NCBI GenBank assembly: GCA_025435555.1
Contig: JAIWWG010000027.1
Coordinates: 62,001-126,000, forward strand
DNA: 64,000 bases
Direction: 5' to 3'
DNA from: Chytriomyces cf. hyalinus JEL632
Lineage: Eukaryota; Chytridiomycota; Chytridiomycetes; Chytridiales; Chytriomycetaceae
Shown here: piece by piece, positions 1 through 10,001 of the stretch
Layout: each line of letters starts with the position of its first letter
Numbering within the stretch: position 1 is the stretch's first letter
Translations under genes and position numbers: made by a program
The notes under the pieces: model-generated
Databases searched by the model: none
Told to the model about the DNA's origin: nothing
The model's input: only the letters and a program-made list of their open reading frames with translations

Positions 1-1132
1 TCTTTGAGCGAGGCTGCTTCACAACTGCTGGCCTTGAATCTGTCATGCAGATTGTCAACATGGTGAGTGGGAGAACCCTGATTTTCCTTCCATCACGTGG
101 GTTGCAATCTCTCACACATCCAATTCAAACAACTGACACAGGGACTGGCAACGATGGCCGTTCAAGATGAAAATGAAACTTCTCAAGATATCACTCGCTC
201 CCTGACATTGATTGAAAATATGACAATCAATAACGGCATACCCACCTCCCGCCTTCTGGACGATCTTCTTTCACCGCGCGATGGAGATGAAATGTCCAAT
301 CGCGTGAAGCGATTCATTCGTGATCATTTTGATGTTCAGTTTGAAAAGCTTCCGTTTTTTGCAAACGAAATGGCTGCAGACGCAGAGTTTGCTGAGGTCT
401 GTCAACGAATCTCATCACAATTGGTGGATGGACAGTTGAAACCTCTTGAAGTTGGCGGGGTACCAGCAGACGGATCTATTATTGTTCAGCTTTGCAATGA
501 GGTGTGTTCAAGTGACTTCGTATTTCTCAACAGACTTCCTAAAAACAAATATTCTCTCTGCTCCTTTTCCTGCTTAGCTGCTGGCGCAAATTCGCGACGG
601 TGGAAGCCGCTTCAACATGGTCTCAGCAACCGAATCACTTGTATCAAACATGGCCACTGAAGCCGCAAATACAGTCTGGGCAGATTTCATTATGCGAGCC
701 CGAAACAGCAACAACACTCCCCAACAAATCAATGGCCGAAAACACTTGCGCACGATCCTTAGAGAACTCGAAGGATTTGCGAATATGGCGCTGATTGATT
801 TGGAAACATTCACGTGCCGGCTCGTGCCGCAAGAACCTGCTTCAATTGCACGGATTATATGGGATCGCAACTTTGATGCATTTATGGAGGACGTCAGAGC
901 TGCCCATGCTGCACGGAGTACTGATGTGCAAAAGACGACAGTGTGGGCTGTGAGAATGAATCACGTCGTTGTAGACATGGTGGAACAGTTTGTGGAGGCT
1001 GCGAGGCAGCTTGTTCGATTAGCCCGATTTGGATCCATGTTAGTGATGCTTACCAATTACTACTTCTGGAAGCATGGAGTGCATTTGATCAAGAATTTTG
1101 CAAATGGCGTGATTGCTGAGATGGTGGATTGA
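1..1132 (+). CDS. Unrecognised protein, 3' part only
   Basis: The last three exons of a gene that begins before the window can be joined in frame: up to 62, 142-501 and 578-1132. Introns are 79 and 76 nt with GTGAGT and GTGTGT donors. They encode about 324 residues ending at a TGA. The protein is mostly helical in character, with an acidic middle part and a C-terminal stretch (about residues 290-315) rich in Leu, Val and aromatic residues that is too mixed with charges to call a membrane segment with confidence. I recognise no family. It converges on the AIP-like gene, with about 250 bp between the two stops. The coding call rests on the open frame kept across two introns. Confidence 0.65.
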
Positions 1133-1378
1133 TACCTGAAACCCTGGTCGTGCTCGTTCTTCGGTTTATTTTAACTTTTACTTATTATTGCAGTATCCCC
1201 ATTTTATGTTATTTTGGTTGTCGCTTCATCGCAACCAGTTCCTTACCACACAATGTCTTTTTCTGTAGAAGTGTTTTTGCTGCTGTTTTATTTTTTGCAA
1301 ATGAAAGTAATATTGATCAACGTCTATTGTGCGTGTCGTGTTGCGACATCGGACTTTTTTTACAGCAAGTACCGTCCC

Positions 1379-3220
1379 TCATGCAAACATATTCGAAAAC
1401 ATTTTCTTCTCCTTCGCTCTTGCTTCGCGCAGTTTGACATCCAGCTCCTTTTCTTCTTTCTTGAGTTCGACAAATTCCGGCTTCATTTCATCCACTCCTC
1501 GCTTGAGAAGTTGGTCCTTCAGTGTATTCAGATCCGCCTGCGCTAAATCTAAATCTCTACCAATCTTGCGGTACGCCTGTCGATATATAGTAAGCACATT
1601 CCTGGTATAACCGATTAAAAAAAAATCCGCAAACCTGCGCACGCCGATACAACGCCTTCACACTCCCAGGATCATGTTTCAGAACCTCAGTACACTGAAT
1701 AATCGCTGTCGAAAACTCCCCCAACTTCAATTTACACGCCGCATAATTCAAGCGCACCGCATGCATACTCTCGACAACAAACTTTGGGTCAATTCCTTGA
1801 TTACTTCCAAAATCTTCTCCCTTCAATCGACTCTCGGTTTCTTTCACATATGCATCCACAGCCTCGATCGAAAATTCGTCAGGAACAGTCCTTCCCGCTC
1901 GCTCAAACCGTTTTCTCTCACCAACCCGGCGCTTCACTTCTCGATCCAGCGCTTCCCTATCTTTTGTCATTTGACGCTGCATATCAGTCACAGCAGGGCT
2001 CAGACTCAGACTCTCGAGCAACATCAACGCTCTTGCATACTTTTCACAGGCACCCTCATAATCCCCACGCCGATGCAATTCAGTTCCTTCCGTCCTTCGT
2101 CTTGGCGCTTCTTCATACTTTTCCACCGCATTCATTTCCCACACTTCCTTCATGAAACCACCGGGTTCAAGCACGTCGATAAAGTCAATTTCAAGTTCGA
2201 GCGGTGCGCCAGAGAGAATCAAGAGATCACGTTGGGTTGCTAGAGCGGACGGGTTCGTGAGGGCGCCGTTTGCACAGCAGCCGGATGTGCGGACAGGGGG
2301 TAACCCGCGGGCAATTAGTTGCCGGTTTTCTTGCTCTTGGCGGAGGAGGCCTTCGAGTTGGGCGTAGCCGTCGCATTCTGGTGTTTGAGGGGGGAAGAGT
2401 AGATAAACAATGATTTTATGGGTTGGTTTTTGTTTGAGTTTTAGTTTTTTCTTTGTGCAGCGAGTTGGGTGTGGTTTTACCTTCAGGCATGCAGAGGAAA
2501 CGGGCTCGGTCTCCTGGTACCATGGTTTTGATGCACTTTTCGAGCATGGGAACAGAAAATCCAAGCCCTGACGTAAAAATGAACCTTTGAACAAACGATG
2601 TGGAAATGGAAATGGGGATGCAAAATATCCCCACCAATACGCAGTTCAAAGTAGGGAACCCCAGGAGCATTTGTGTCCATGGATGAGCCAATTTTTTTGC
2701 GTAAAGGCCGTTGTTTCGAAGCTGATTTAGTTGATGGAGCATCGGATGGAGCAGGCTGTGTGGATTGTTTCGCTGGTGCAGCCCCCTTCAACTGATCAAT
2801 CATGCTTTCGATCACTGATGCGCGCTCTTTCAGCTTATCTTCCCTCGAGTTTTTTCCCTCAGAACCACAGCATCCGTCTTTATGCACATGTGTGTCTGGC
2901 AGTGCAAAAACAAAAACTGAGCCTCCCCAAAACAAAACAACCAAAAATCGGAGCAAAAGACAACACACACCCTTCACGTGGCCCTTGGCGTGCTCCTCAC
3001 TGATACGCTTCATTTCCATGTCTGCGGCGGCTTCGAGGTCAGGTGTGACGTACGCGTGGACAGTGAAGTTGAAGCGGGCGTTGGAGCCTTTGGCCCAAGA
3101 TGGCTTCTTCGGGTTTGGATGGGACTTTCTCGCCGGGAATGAGGTCTCCGAAGTGTCTGAGATTGGGAGCTTGTAGATCTGGGAGTGTCCGTCGATGGAC
3201 TGCATCCCGTTCGCCATCAT
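1379..3220 (-). CDS. AIP-like FKBP-domain/TPR co-chaperone
   Basis: Five exons join in frame: 3220-2971, 2895-2635, 2567-2481, 2377-1635 and 1576-1379, giving 512 residues. The N-terminal part matches an AIP-type FKBP fold: a FNFTVHAYV strand, an insert, then PYFELRIGLGFSVPMLEK and a CIKTMVPGDRARFLCMPE stretch. It continues with the CCANGAL/LEIDFIDVLEPG segment that links FKBP and TPR parts in AIP proteins. The C-terminal half holds TPR units (for example GTELHRRGDYEGACEKYARA and SVKALYRRAQAYRKIGRD) and a Lys/Glu-rich tail. Family members bind the C-termini of Hsp90/Hsp70 through the TPRs and chaperone clients; the FKBP fold is usually catalytically weak. At 512 aa it is longer than animal AIP (about 330) because of inserts between FKBP strands and between TPR helices. 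The client is unknown. Confidence 0.8.
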
Positions 3221-3376
3221 GATTGTTGTTTAAGTTCAAATTTGGATCAAATAAAAACAGGCAACCAATACCGCCAACTGACAGACAAGCAACAGAAACG
3301 TTCGGTATTAAAAGTGTTTTATTGCGAATGAGTCAGGAGAACATAAACATTGGAATGAATGCAGCAGTGATTGAGT

Positions 3377-3577
3377 TCAAGCGTTGTGCTTGGGCGCGTC
3401 CGAGACAGCGTCGAAGGAGGTCCGGTGCTCAAGAAGCGACTTCTGCGACTGCTTCGCCGAGTTGATTGTGTGATACCGGCAGCATAGGGGGTACACGTTC
3501 TCGGGGTCGTGTTCTTGGTAGTCGCCGCTGGTGACAGTTTGGGCGGTTGGCAGTTCTTGCGAGGCAATGGCGGGCAT
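3377..3577 (-). CDS. Small unrecognised protein (66 aa)
   Basis: A single-exon frame of 66 residues runs from an ATG at 3577 to a stop at 3377. Three things favour a real gene over chance. A perfect TATAAAA box lies on the same strand at 3635-3629, about 55 nt before the ATG. An AATAAA poly(A) signal lies at 3321-3316, about 55 nt after the stop. The unit fits neatly between the AIP-like gene and the thioredoxin gene. The peptide has a paired cysteine (YPLCCRYH) and a basic, polar C-terminal half; no signal peptide or membrane segment is visible. I do not recognise the family. Confidence 0.5.
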   Translation of the reverse strand: MPAIASQELPTAQTVTSGDYQEHDPENVYPLCCRYHTINSAKQSQKSLLEHRTSFDAVSDAPKHNA

Positions 3578-3628
3578 ATTAAGTTGGGTTGTGGTTGTTT
3601 TGGGTCCTTGAAGTGCGTGCGTGGCTCC

Positions 3629-3635
3629 TTTTATA
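3629..3635 (-). promoter_or_regulatory. TATA box of the small gene at 3377-3577
   Basis: The minus strand reads TATAAAA here, about 55 nt upstream of the ATG at 3577, a normal distance for a core TATA element followed by a short 5' leader. Confidence 0.5.
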
Positions 3636-3874
3636 ACCGCGATTCAAGGTATCAGAAACCCTTGTTTTGAGTTTATCAACGGCACGTCGGGATGACAAGC
3701 CTTATCAAGTGATATGGGACCCTTGTGCAAGGCACGATAACTGATACCGTGCCTCTCGTTCGTTATCCGCGAACGTTATCGGTGCACTCTGGAACATGAC
3801 ACCCGGTGACAAACAAGGAGTTTACTTGTGTTTTATGCGTCCAGTCACCACGCAGTCTTGGACTACACCACGCC

Positions 3875-5111
3875 CTAGTTGTACAGTCCCAGCGCCGTAT
3901 CCAATCCTTCTCGCATTCCAGCGTCCAGCGGATGACCCGCCCATGCCAAGTACCCTTCCGCATCAATCACCATGCAATGGGGGATCCCAATCCCAGCAGA
4001 ATCTCGAACAAGCTGACTGATGGACCCAGTATCGTCAATTGCCACGGCGACACCCATCTCATCTCCCATTGCGTCCACAAACGCTTTAACGGCCGCGTGG
4101 TCTTTTTCCTGCGTGACGCTCACAAAGAGGACTTGTGGGTATTGTTGGGCAAGCTGTGTCAGATGCGGGATTGAGTGAATGCATGGTTTGCACCAAGTTG
4201 CCCTGAAGTCACGAAAGTCAACGCTTGGGCCTTGTTTGACGACATTCGAAAGCAACACACCATTGCTCGAGCACAACCACCTTCTTTCCTTGCAGATTCG
4301 GAATGTCAAAGGCAGATCCTTTGATAAACTTTAGATCCCTGATGGGCGCCACGCGAGTTCCCAGTCTGGGAGCCCAAACCCACCGAATCCAGTCCATTTT
4401 TATTTATTTTTTACCCCCTTCCAACTTACTGCGCCTTCAACGCGCTCTGAATCGCTTCCTCGAACTTTGCGTCCATGGGATGCCCTGCCCAAACCATGAC
4501 ACCCTTTGCGTCCATCAGAATGGCATGCGGGATCCCCATTCCCCCACTTGCTGCCACAACCTCCTTCGTGAGCCCACGCGGGTCCACAGCAACGGAATAG
4601 TCCATCTCGTCCCCCATTTTATCTATAAATGCCTGCACCACTGACTCATCTTGTTCCTGCGTTACGCCGGCAAAGCTCACATCCGGATACCGTTTCGCAA
4701 GTTCCGTCAGATGCGGAATGCCTCGGACACTGTTTCATCCAGAGACGGAGCAGAAATCAATTTAGCAAGGCAAGATGGTTAAGCAGAAATAAGGCAGGAA
4801 TGGATTCAGTGTCAAGCACAAGGTCAACTTGTTGTTCCCCCCCCCCCCCAATAAAAAGGCACTCACCACGGCCCGCACCAGGTCGCCCAGTTCTCGAGAA
4901 CTGTCACACGCTTACTTTCGACGTCAGGAATGGTGAATGAGCGGCCTTTCAGAAATTTGAGTCCTCGAATGGGTTTGACAAGCGTCCCAATTTGAGGTGG
5001 GTTGAGGGCCTTCATTAGCTGAGGAAGGATCACGTTGGCAAAGACCATCACTGCAAACATGATGGCAATGTTCTTGACGAGCCAAAAGAGCCAGGCTAAG
5101 GGTCCACTCAT
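3875..5111 (-). CDS. Membrane-anchored protein with two tandem thioredoxin domains
   Basis: I join four exons: 5111-4867, 4729-4430, 4365-4261 and 4202-3875 (325 aa). Residues about 5-30 form one hydrophobic segment, a likely signal anchor. Domain 1 carries the redox motif WATWCGPC; its last Cys codon is completed across the 137-nt intron. Domain 2 repeats the plan with WATWCKPC, completed across a 58-nt intron. Both then share IPHLT, VTQE, an Ile-Pro-His cis-proline region and WAGHP, as in TlpA/ResA-like thioredoxins. The two halves could be read as separate genes, because a TAA follows domain 1 at 4428-4426. That TAA lies inside a GTAAGT splice donor, and removing the 64-nt intron 4429-4366 restores the frame exactly. 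The likely role is thiol-disulfide exchange on the lumenal or outer side of a membrane; the partner is unknown. Confidence 0.75.
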
Positions 5112-5209
5112 GCCGAACGGTTATTTGCGAATTATGTTTAAATATTTTATTGGGTTTCGACGAGCATTCAGCAAATTGCCGCACCTCCATTGCCATGCGG
5201 CAGTGTGCA

Positions 5210-6530
5210 CTAACATACGACTGCTTGAAATAATGGTAATATTGGATACACATAACCCTGGATCAAATGTAGTCCAACAACCAGGATGTCCAAAGCTGCC
5301 CAACACGTCTCACTAGACAACTGTGCACCTTTGAGCTGAATGAATCTTGACATTTTGGTCTCCATTGGAACATTTTGGGCAGCGTGTATTATCCAGACTC
5401 CTGGTGTCAGATCAATAAACAACTGAAGCGAAGAAAAGATGGGTCACCTTACATCGCAACAGGTCTTCGAAGTGCCCCATTCGTTGACCATGGCTACTCC
5501 CTTCACCCATGGATGGAGCCGCACTTGTCACCAGAATTTCTGATTTGGAACCGTCCTGTTTCCTTTCAGAGTCTTTGAAACTAGGCAGTCACCAAACCAT
5601 TCACCTGTGTCACTAAGCAAAAACACGCGATTTTTTCTCCCTGTGTCACTGACTGGTTAACACACATAAACATTTGACAACTCAAGACATAGGAAATTAC
5701 CTCGACATAATTTCTTGACAAGGACTCCCATCCCAATTCCCCATCGAACCTTTTGATACAGTTGAGTTTCTGCAGCTTCTTGTGATGGGTGTAAATGGTT
5801 TGGTAGTGTTGGCTGGAATACTGCACATATTCAAGCAATGTGCTTAGGGTGGTGGTTTTGCGAGTGGGCATTTGAGTCTGTATTTCCTTGAACTGATTTG
5901 TAATTCATGAAAAATTAAATTGGGATGAACTTGGGTTACCTCAGGACCTTCCTTCTTCCTCAGAAATTCATGCTGCTTTCTGGCATCGTTAATTCCAGTG
6001 ACTTGGAAGTATTCTTCTCTGCCAATAGACACGGGATGAAATCTTTGCTGCACCCCATCAGTCAGTACTTAATCAGTCTCACGGGGACATGGAGGATGCA
6101 TTGCGCTTGCTTGATTTCAAAGAGCCCAGTCGGAAACTGTAGCAGGCAAGTCATCCTGCACATCCTGCGCACTTCTATCCTTTGAAGCTCCATGTATCGC
6201 AAGCACTTCTGATCCCACCCCACAGGGCACCTTGTTCCTTAATGACAAACGATAAAGTTGAGTTTTCAATTCCCTCAGGTTAACACATGTAGCAAGGGTG
6301 GTTGCTCCCGGATCAATGGTGTTGACATCGTCATCTACACTGATTTGTTTTGGGTCCAGTGACTTGAGAACGTGTGGGTCAAATGTGGAAGGCTGATGGC
6401 TGGAAACTTCCGTCTGCCGAGTGCAGCCGATGCCGTCTGTTTGCAAGTAGAACCTCAAGTACTTGACGTTGGGAAGTTGAATTTCAGGAACCAAACTTCC
6501 AGATTTTAACTTAAACGTCATGTTTGGATT
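5210..6530 (-). pseudogene. Degraded Fanzor (eukaryotic TnpB-like RNA-guided nuclease) remnant
   Basis: On the minus strand, in order, the pieces of the C-terminal half of a Fanzor/TnpB protein can be read with frame breaks. TIDPGATTLATCVNL (near 6310-6270) matches the first RuvC motif. EEYFQVTGINDARKQHEFLR (near 6005-5945) matches the conserved tyrosine/lysine helix. PTRKTTTLSTLLEYVQ (5870-5800) follows. NEWGTSKTCC (near 5490-5460) matches the RuvC-III/zinc-ribbon entry, and RCPKCSN (near 5375) the second zinc knuckle. Stops and frameshifts separate the pieces and the N-terminal half is missing, so it cannot encode an active nuclease. The call rests on motif order, not on a database search. 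Confidence 0.65.
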
Positions 6531-6653
6531 TCTGGAAAGAACAAGTCAGTCATAACTGTTCAATGTTAAACTACAACTGGTGCTATGTTCCCAACATTGT
6601 TGTTTTGCACCAGAAATTCCCATCACGTGTGGTGTGCAGAGGAGTTCCATTTT

Positions 6654-6900
6654 GTTCATTTTGCAGCACGTATAAGAATGTTTTGTTCTTGCTGTTTTTC
6701 TGCTGAGAAAACATGAGAGATTTTTATACTCCTATCCGTGTATGTGTGTAGGAATGGTTGGTGGGTGTGGGAGCAACCCCTGAGAATGCAAACAGCTAAA
6801 TAGAATGACGCAATACATCTGCAAAGGTTAAGCAAACGTGGATGACATGGACAGAGAATCTATTCACCACATTTTGGAAAGAACGGATGATTTGCAGCAG
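6654..6900 (-). promoter_or_regulatory. 5' region of the Fanzor element (TATA plus leader)
   Basis: The minus strand carries AGTATAAAA near 6732-6724, then a leader containing TTTTCTCAGCAGAAAAACAG and a downstream AAAATGAAC. The same block occurs on the plus strand at 40,085-40,156. A further upstream block (GTTTGCTTAACCTTTGCAG, around 6843-6825) recurs at about 39,787-39,805. This is the conserved 5' end of a repeat family. Confidence 0.6.
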
Positions 6901-6968
6901 TTTCGAATGGGCATTTAAATAATAATTGTGTGTTCCAAAAAAAAAAAAAACAGCCATTTCTGTGCAGT

Positions 6969-8690
6969 TTAAGTTTCTTTTCCCAGGATAGATTCAGTAC
7001 TCTCCCGAGACACGCGTTTCCTTTTCTCTCGGCAGCGCTTCTTTACAATGTGCCGTTTCAAGGCATCCGGGCGGCTGAACAAAATTCCACAATCACTGCA
7101 CCAGGTTTTCAAGTCTTCCCTTTTACGCTTCATAGCTGATTTGGTGGAACAGTCTCTTCGGTCCATATTGAAATCAGCCAGCGCAGCAGTGGCAAGCGCG
7201 GCGTTGGTGTTTCGCGAGTTTGAAAATCCCGATTGCGTTCTGTACCGCGCATCGTTTTTGCGCAGTGTATGATCAAACTCCCTTTCCGATTCGCTCAAGA
7301 TGTGTGACACTTCAGTCAACACTGAGATGGTTTCGTCATCTTGTTCCGGTGGTGAACTTGCAACAAGAAGTGGAGGTTTCCGATGAGACAGGTTGATGCG
7401 AAATTGCCATAAAGGAGGATTTGCATTTGGCGAGGGAAAGAAGGTTGATGCAGATACAGATGCAGTGGTAGAGATGGCTGCTTGACCGGTATCCGACGCG
7501 GCAGATGACTGGTATGACAATTCGGTCAATACTGACTCCGTGTCAAAACCTGAATCCATTTCTGCAGCGGTTGATTGCGAAAAACGACGTGATTTTGACG
7601 AAAATGCTTTCGGCTGCTGTCGAGCGGAAGATGAAATGGATGAGGTGAAGGACATGTCTGTCAGTTCAGAGTCAGCATCCCAGTCTTCCGCCATTTCCAC
7701 GTCACTATCAGAAACGTCCGAAAGCGATGAGATATCGCTTGTTGAGCAGCACAGTTTCTCGTCCTCGCATTGCCTATCCGCCATTGCTTTCACAGTGGCA
7801 CTACCAGAAAACGATGCCGGCAGCATCTGAGCAAGAACACGCGCCTTCTTTGCGTCCTCTAAGCGTTTCACAACTCGACGGCAGAGCGGCTCAGAAATTG
7901 ACATCATGAAGGGGTACACGGAATGCGACTCAGTAATGTCAAACGGGCGATCCGAAAGCCCGGCTGCTTCTGAGGGTGTGTCGCAGGTTGTGGGTGCATC
8001 TCCACCGAGCCAGTGCGGAAAATGGGTCGTTGGTGGGAGTTCGTGTTGTTTGCGAGACTTTTTGAGAGACACGAAAACTGGGTTGGGGGGTATATTTGAT
8101 TCGCGATGCTGCTGAAGAGGGGGTGTAACAGAGTGGCGGGTTTCCTGGAACGAGAAGTTATTGAAAGCGTTACAAGAAAATCGACATTGAAAGCAAAAGG
8201 TAGAACAACTGGATATGCAAGTACCTCGGCGGAACCCCGCACAAACGCGCGGTATATTATAAATTTGGACACTGCGGGCAGTGCATCAAATCGGTCTAAT
8301 CGCGAAGTTGCTTGAATCAAAGCAAGTTCTTCATTCGAAACACAGCGCCTGTGATATCCAAGGTGTTGTGAGAAAACAATGGCTGGATCCACAGCGTGAT
8401 GTGCGGTACCAGTGCTTTGTTTCATTTCTCGCAGTTGTCAACGAAAGGTCACCAGAAATCTGTGAGCAAATAGTTAGATGCAACGCATTCCTTCCAACAC
8501 GAGGGGGTTCTGTGGTGGTTACCAATGGCATCTCGCACGAGACACAAACATTGCTGGAGCCGACAGACGGAGCGAGACAGTCAAACTCGATGGCCGAGTC
8601 CGCGCGCAGTGTCTTCTTTCTCCGTTTTGCCGCGTCCGATTCTGGAAAGACAAAGACGGCGCATCGCGGCTTGTCCTCACTCAACTGCAT
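6969..8690 (-). CDS. Nuclear-type protein with one C-terminal C2HC zinc finger
   Basis: Three exons join in frame: 8690-8410, 8348-8225 and 8144-6969 (526 aa). The introns are 61 and 80 nt. The last exon is Ser/Asp/Thr-rich and repeats short acidic units of the type DTESVLTELS, DSELTDMS and DETISVLTEVS. Near the C-terminus stands one finger, CSDCGILFSRPDALKRHI followed by KKRC (C-x2-C, then H-x5-C), flanked by basic clusters (KRKRE, KKRCREKRKR) that look like a nuclear localisation signal. A DNA-binding regulator is the plain guess; no target can be inferred. It is divergent from the peroxidase gene, with only about 85 bp between the start codons, so the two probably share a promoter region. 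Confidence 0.75.
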
Positions 8691-8774
8691 GCTGCAAGGC
8701 GTGCGATTTACACTGATTTTAGACGTAAAAATGCCACATTTTAAAATTGGTCGTCAATTTAAATTGAGTCCAGA

Positions 8775-9854
8775 ATGCGCGCAGCCCCTCTTCTGCTCCT
8801 GTTTGCCTGTGTTGTCTCAGCCTACTTTCCCGGCAGCCCCGGCGCACCCAGCACCTTTGGCCAGGAGGAGAAGCCAAAGCCCGCTCCTGTGCCGTTTCAG
8901 CGCATGCCGTGGGTAGCTGCCAAGAAGGGTGAGAGTCGCTCCCAGTGCCCCATGCTGAACGCCATGGGTAAGTCAGCCCCCTACTACTCTTTCTATCCCT
9001 CACTTTGGAAAGCTGAGCCAGTATCCTTAGCAAACCACGGCTACATCGCTCACAGTGGCAGAGACATTGGCATGGGCAGCATCGTTCTTGTTCTGGAACA
9101 GATGAAGTTCCCGTCTCTTATGGCGTTCATCTTTCCCATGTTCCAAGGATTCTGGATGCCGAAAACAGATCTGATGAATCATCACCTCGAAAACTTTAAC
9201 GGTTCGTACTGATCACTGACGAGGTCATTTCTCACCAGCACCACTAAATTGAAACAGTGTGGGACCATGACGCCTCGCTTACCCGTCACGACCGCGCAAT
9301 TGCAAACTCAACCAAGGCCGACAAGAAGCTCGTCGTGAGTATAAATTGACCCAAAAGCTGTTGTAATAACGTTTTTGCTGAAGCTTCCAAATCAAAAAAA
9401 TTAGGAGCAACTTCTTTCTTTCGCTGGAGACAAGAGTTATTTGACGACCTTTGACTTGGCCAGGGCGCGTCGTCTCAGATACGCCCAATCTAAAGCCGCA
9501 AACCCAAACTTCAAATTCGGACTCGTGGAACGTTTCTTTGCAATCTATGAATCCCTAAAGTTGATGAATGTGAGAAACACTCCCTGGCATCAATGAGTTA
9601 AGAAATTAATTGGGAACCCTTTCTTTTTCTGTATCTTACTTAAGGTGATTGGGAAAAATGGAAAGCTGCCCGTTGATGTCACCCGCGACTTTTTCATCAA
9701 TGAACGACTTCCTCAAAAGTGGAAGGAGCATGAATGGGACGTTGGTCTTTTTGGCTTGCTTATTTACCGTGATTTCGTTACTTTCACGGTTCAAACTTAC
9801 ATTGCCGGGGATGTAGACCCCAGTGCCACCAAGGCTGCAAAGGACGAGCTCTAA
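8775..9854 (+). CDS. Secreted heme-thiolate peroxidase (chloroperoxidase/peroxygenase family 2)
   Basis: Five exons join in frame: 8775-8967, 9031-9201, 9258-9334, 9405-9569 and 9645-9854 (271 aa). The first 16 residues (MRAAPLLLLFACVVSA) are a textbook signal peptide. CPMLNAMANHGYIAHSGRDI is the proximal heme-ligand block, with the Cys as the iron ligand; its Ala codon is rebuilt across the first intron. WDHDASLTRHD matches the metal-site/distal block (EHD in chloroperoxidase, EGD in unspecific peroxygenases). NERLPQKW is the conserved late motif. Family members use H2O2 to oxygenate or halogenate organic substrates outside the cell. Here QCP replaces the usual PCP and DHD the usual EHD/EGD. 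An AATAAA lies at 9894-9899, 40 nt after the stop. Confidence 0.88.
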
Positions 9855-10001
9855 ATTATCAATGAGCTGTCGGCTCTGTTGGCTTTGAAAAAGAATAAAA
9901 TAAAACGTTATTTGTACAACTTTTTTTGACCTGCACTATCCAAAATCGGGAAAGAAAAAGCACTGACAAAGAACGGAAAGCTGTATTCATTATTCAATGG
10001 T

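Noticed and set aside
3875-4397. A separate one-domain thioredoxin gene starting at ATG 4397
   Set aside because: That ATG lies inside the proposed 64-nt intron. The donor/acceptor pair restores the frame, and no room is left for a promoter, so one two-domain gene is more likely.
7904-8425. A 173-codon minus-strand frame overlapping the C2HC gene
   Set aside because: Its sequence is explained by introns and out-of-frame exon parts of the C2HC gene, whose three exons join in phase.
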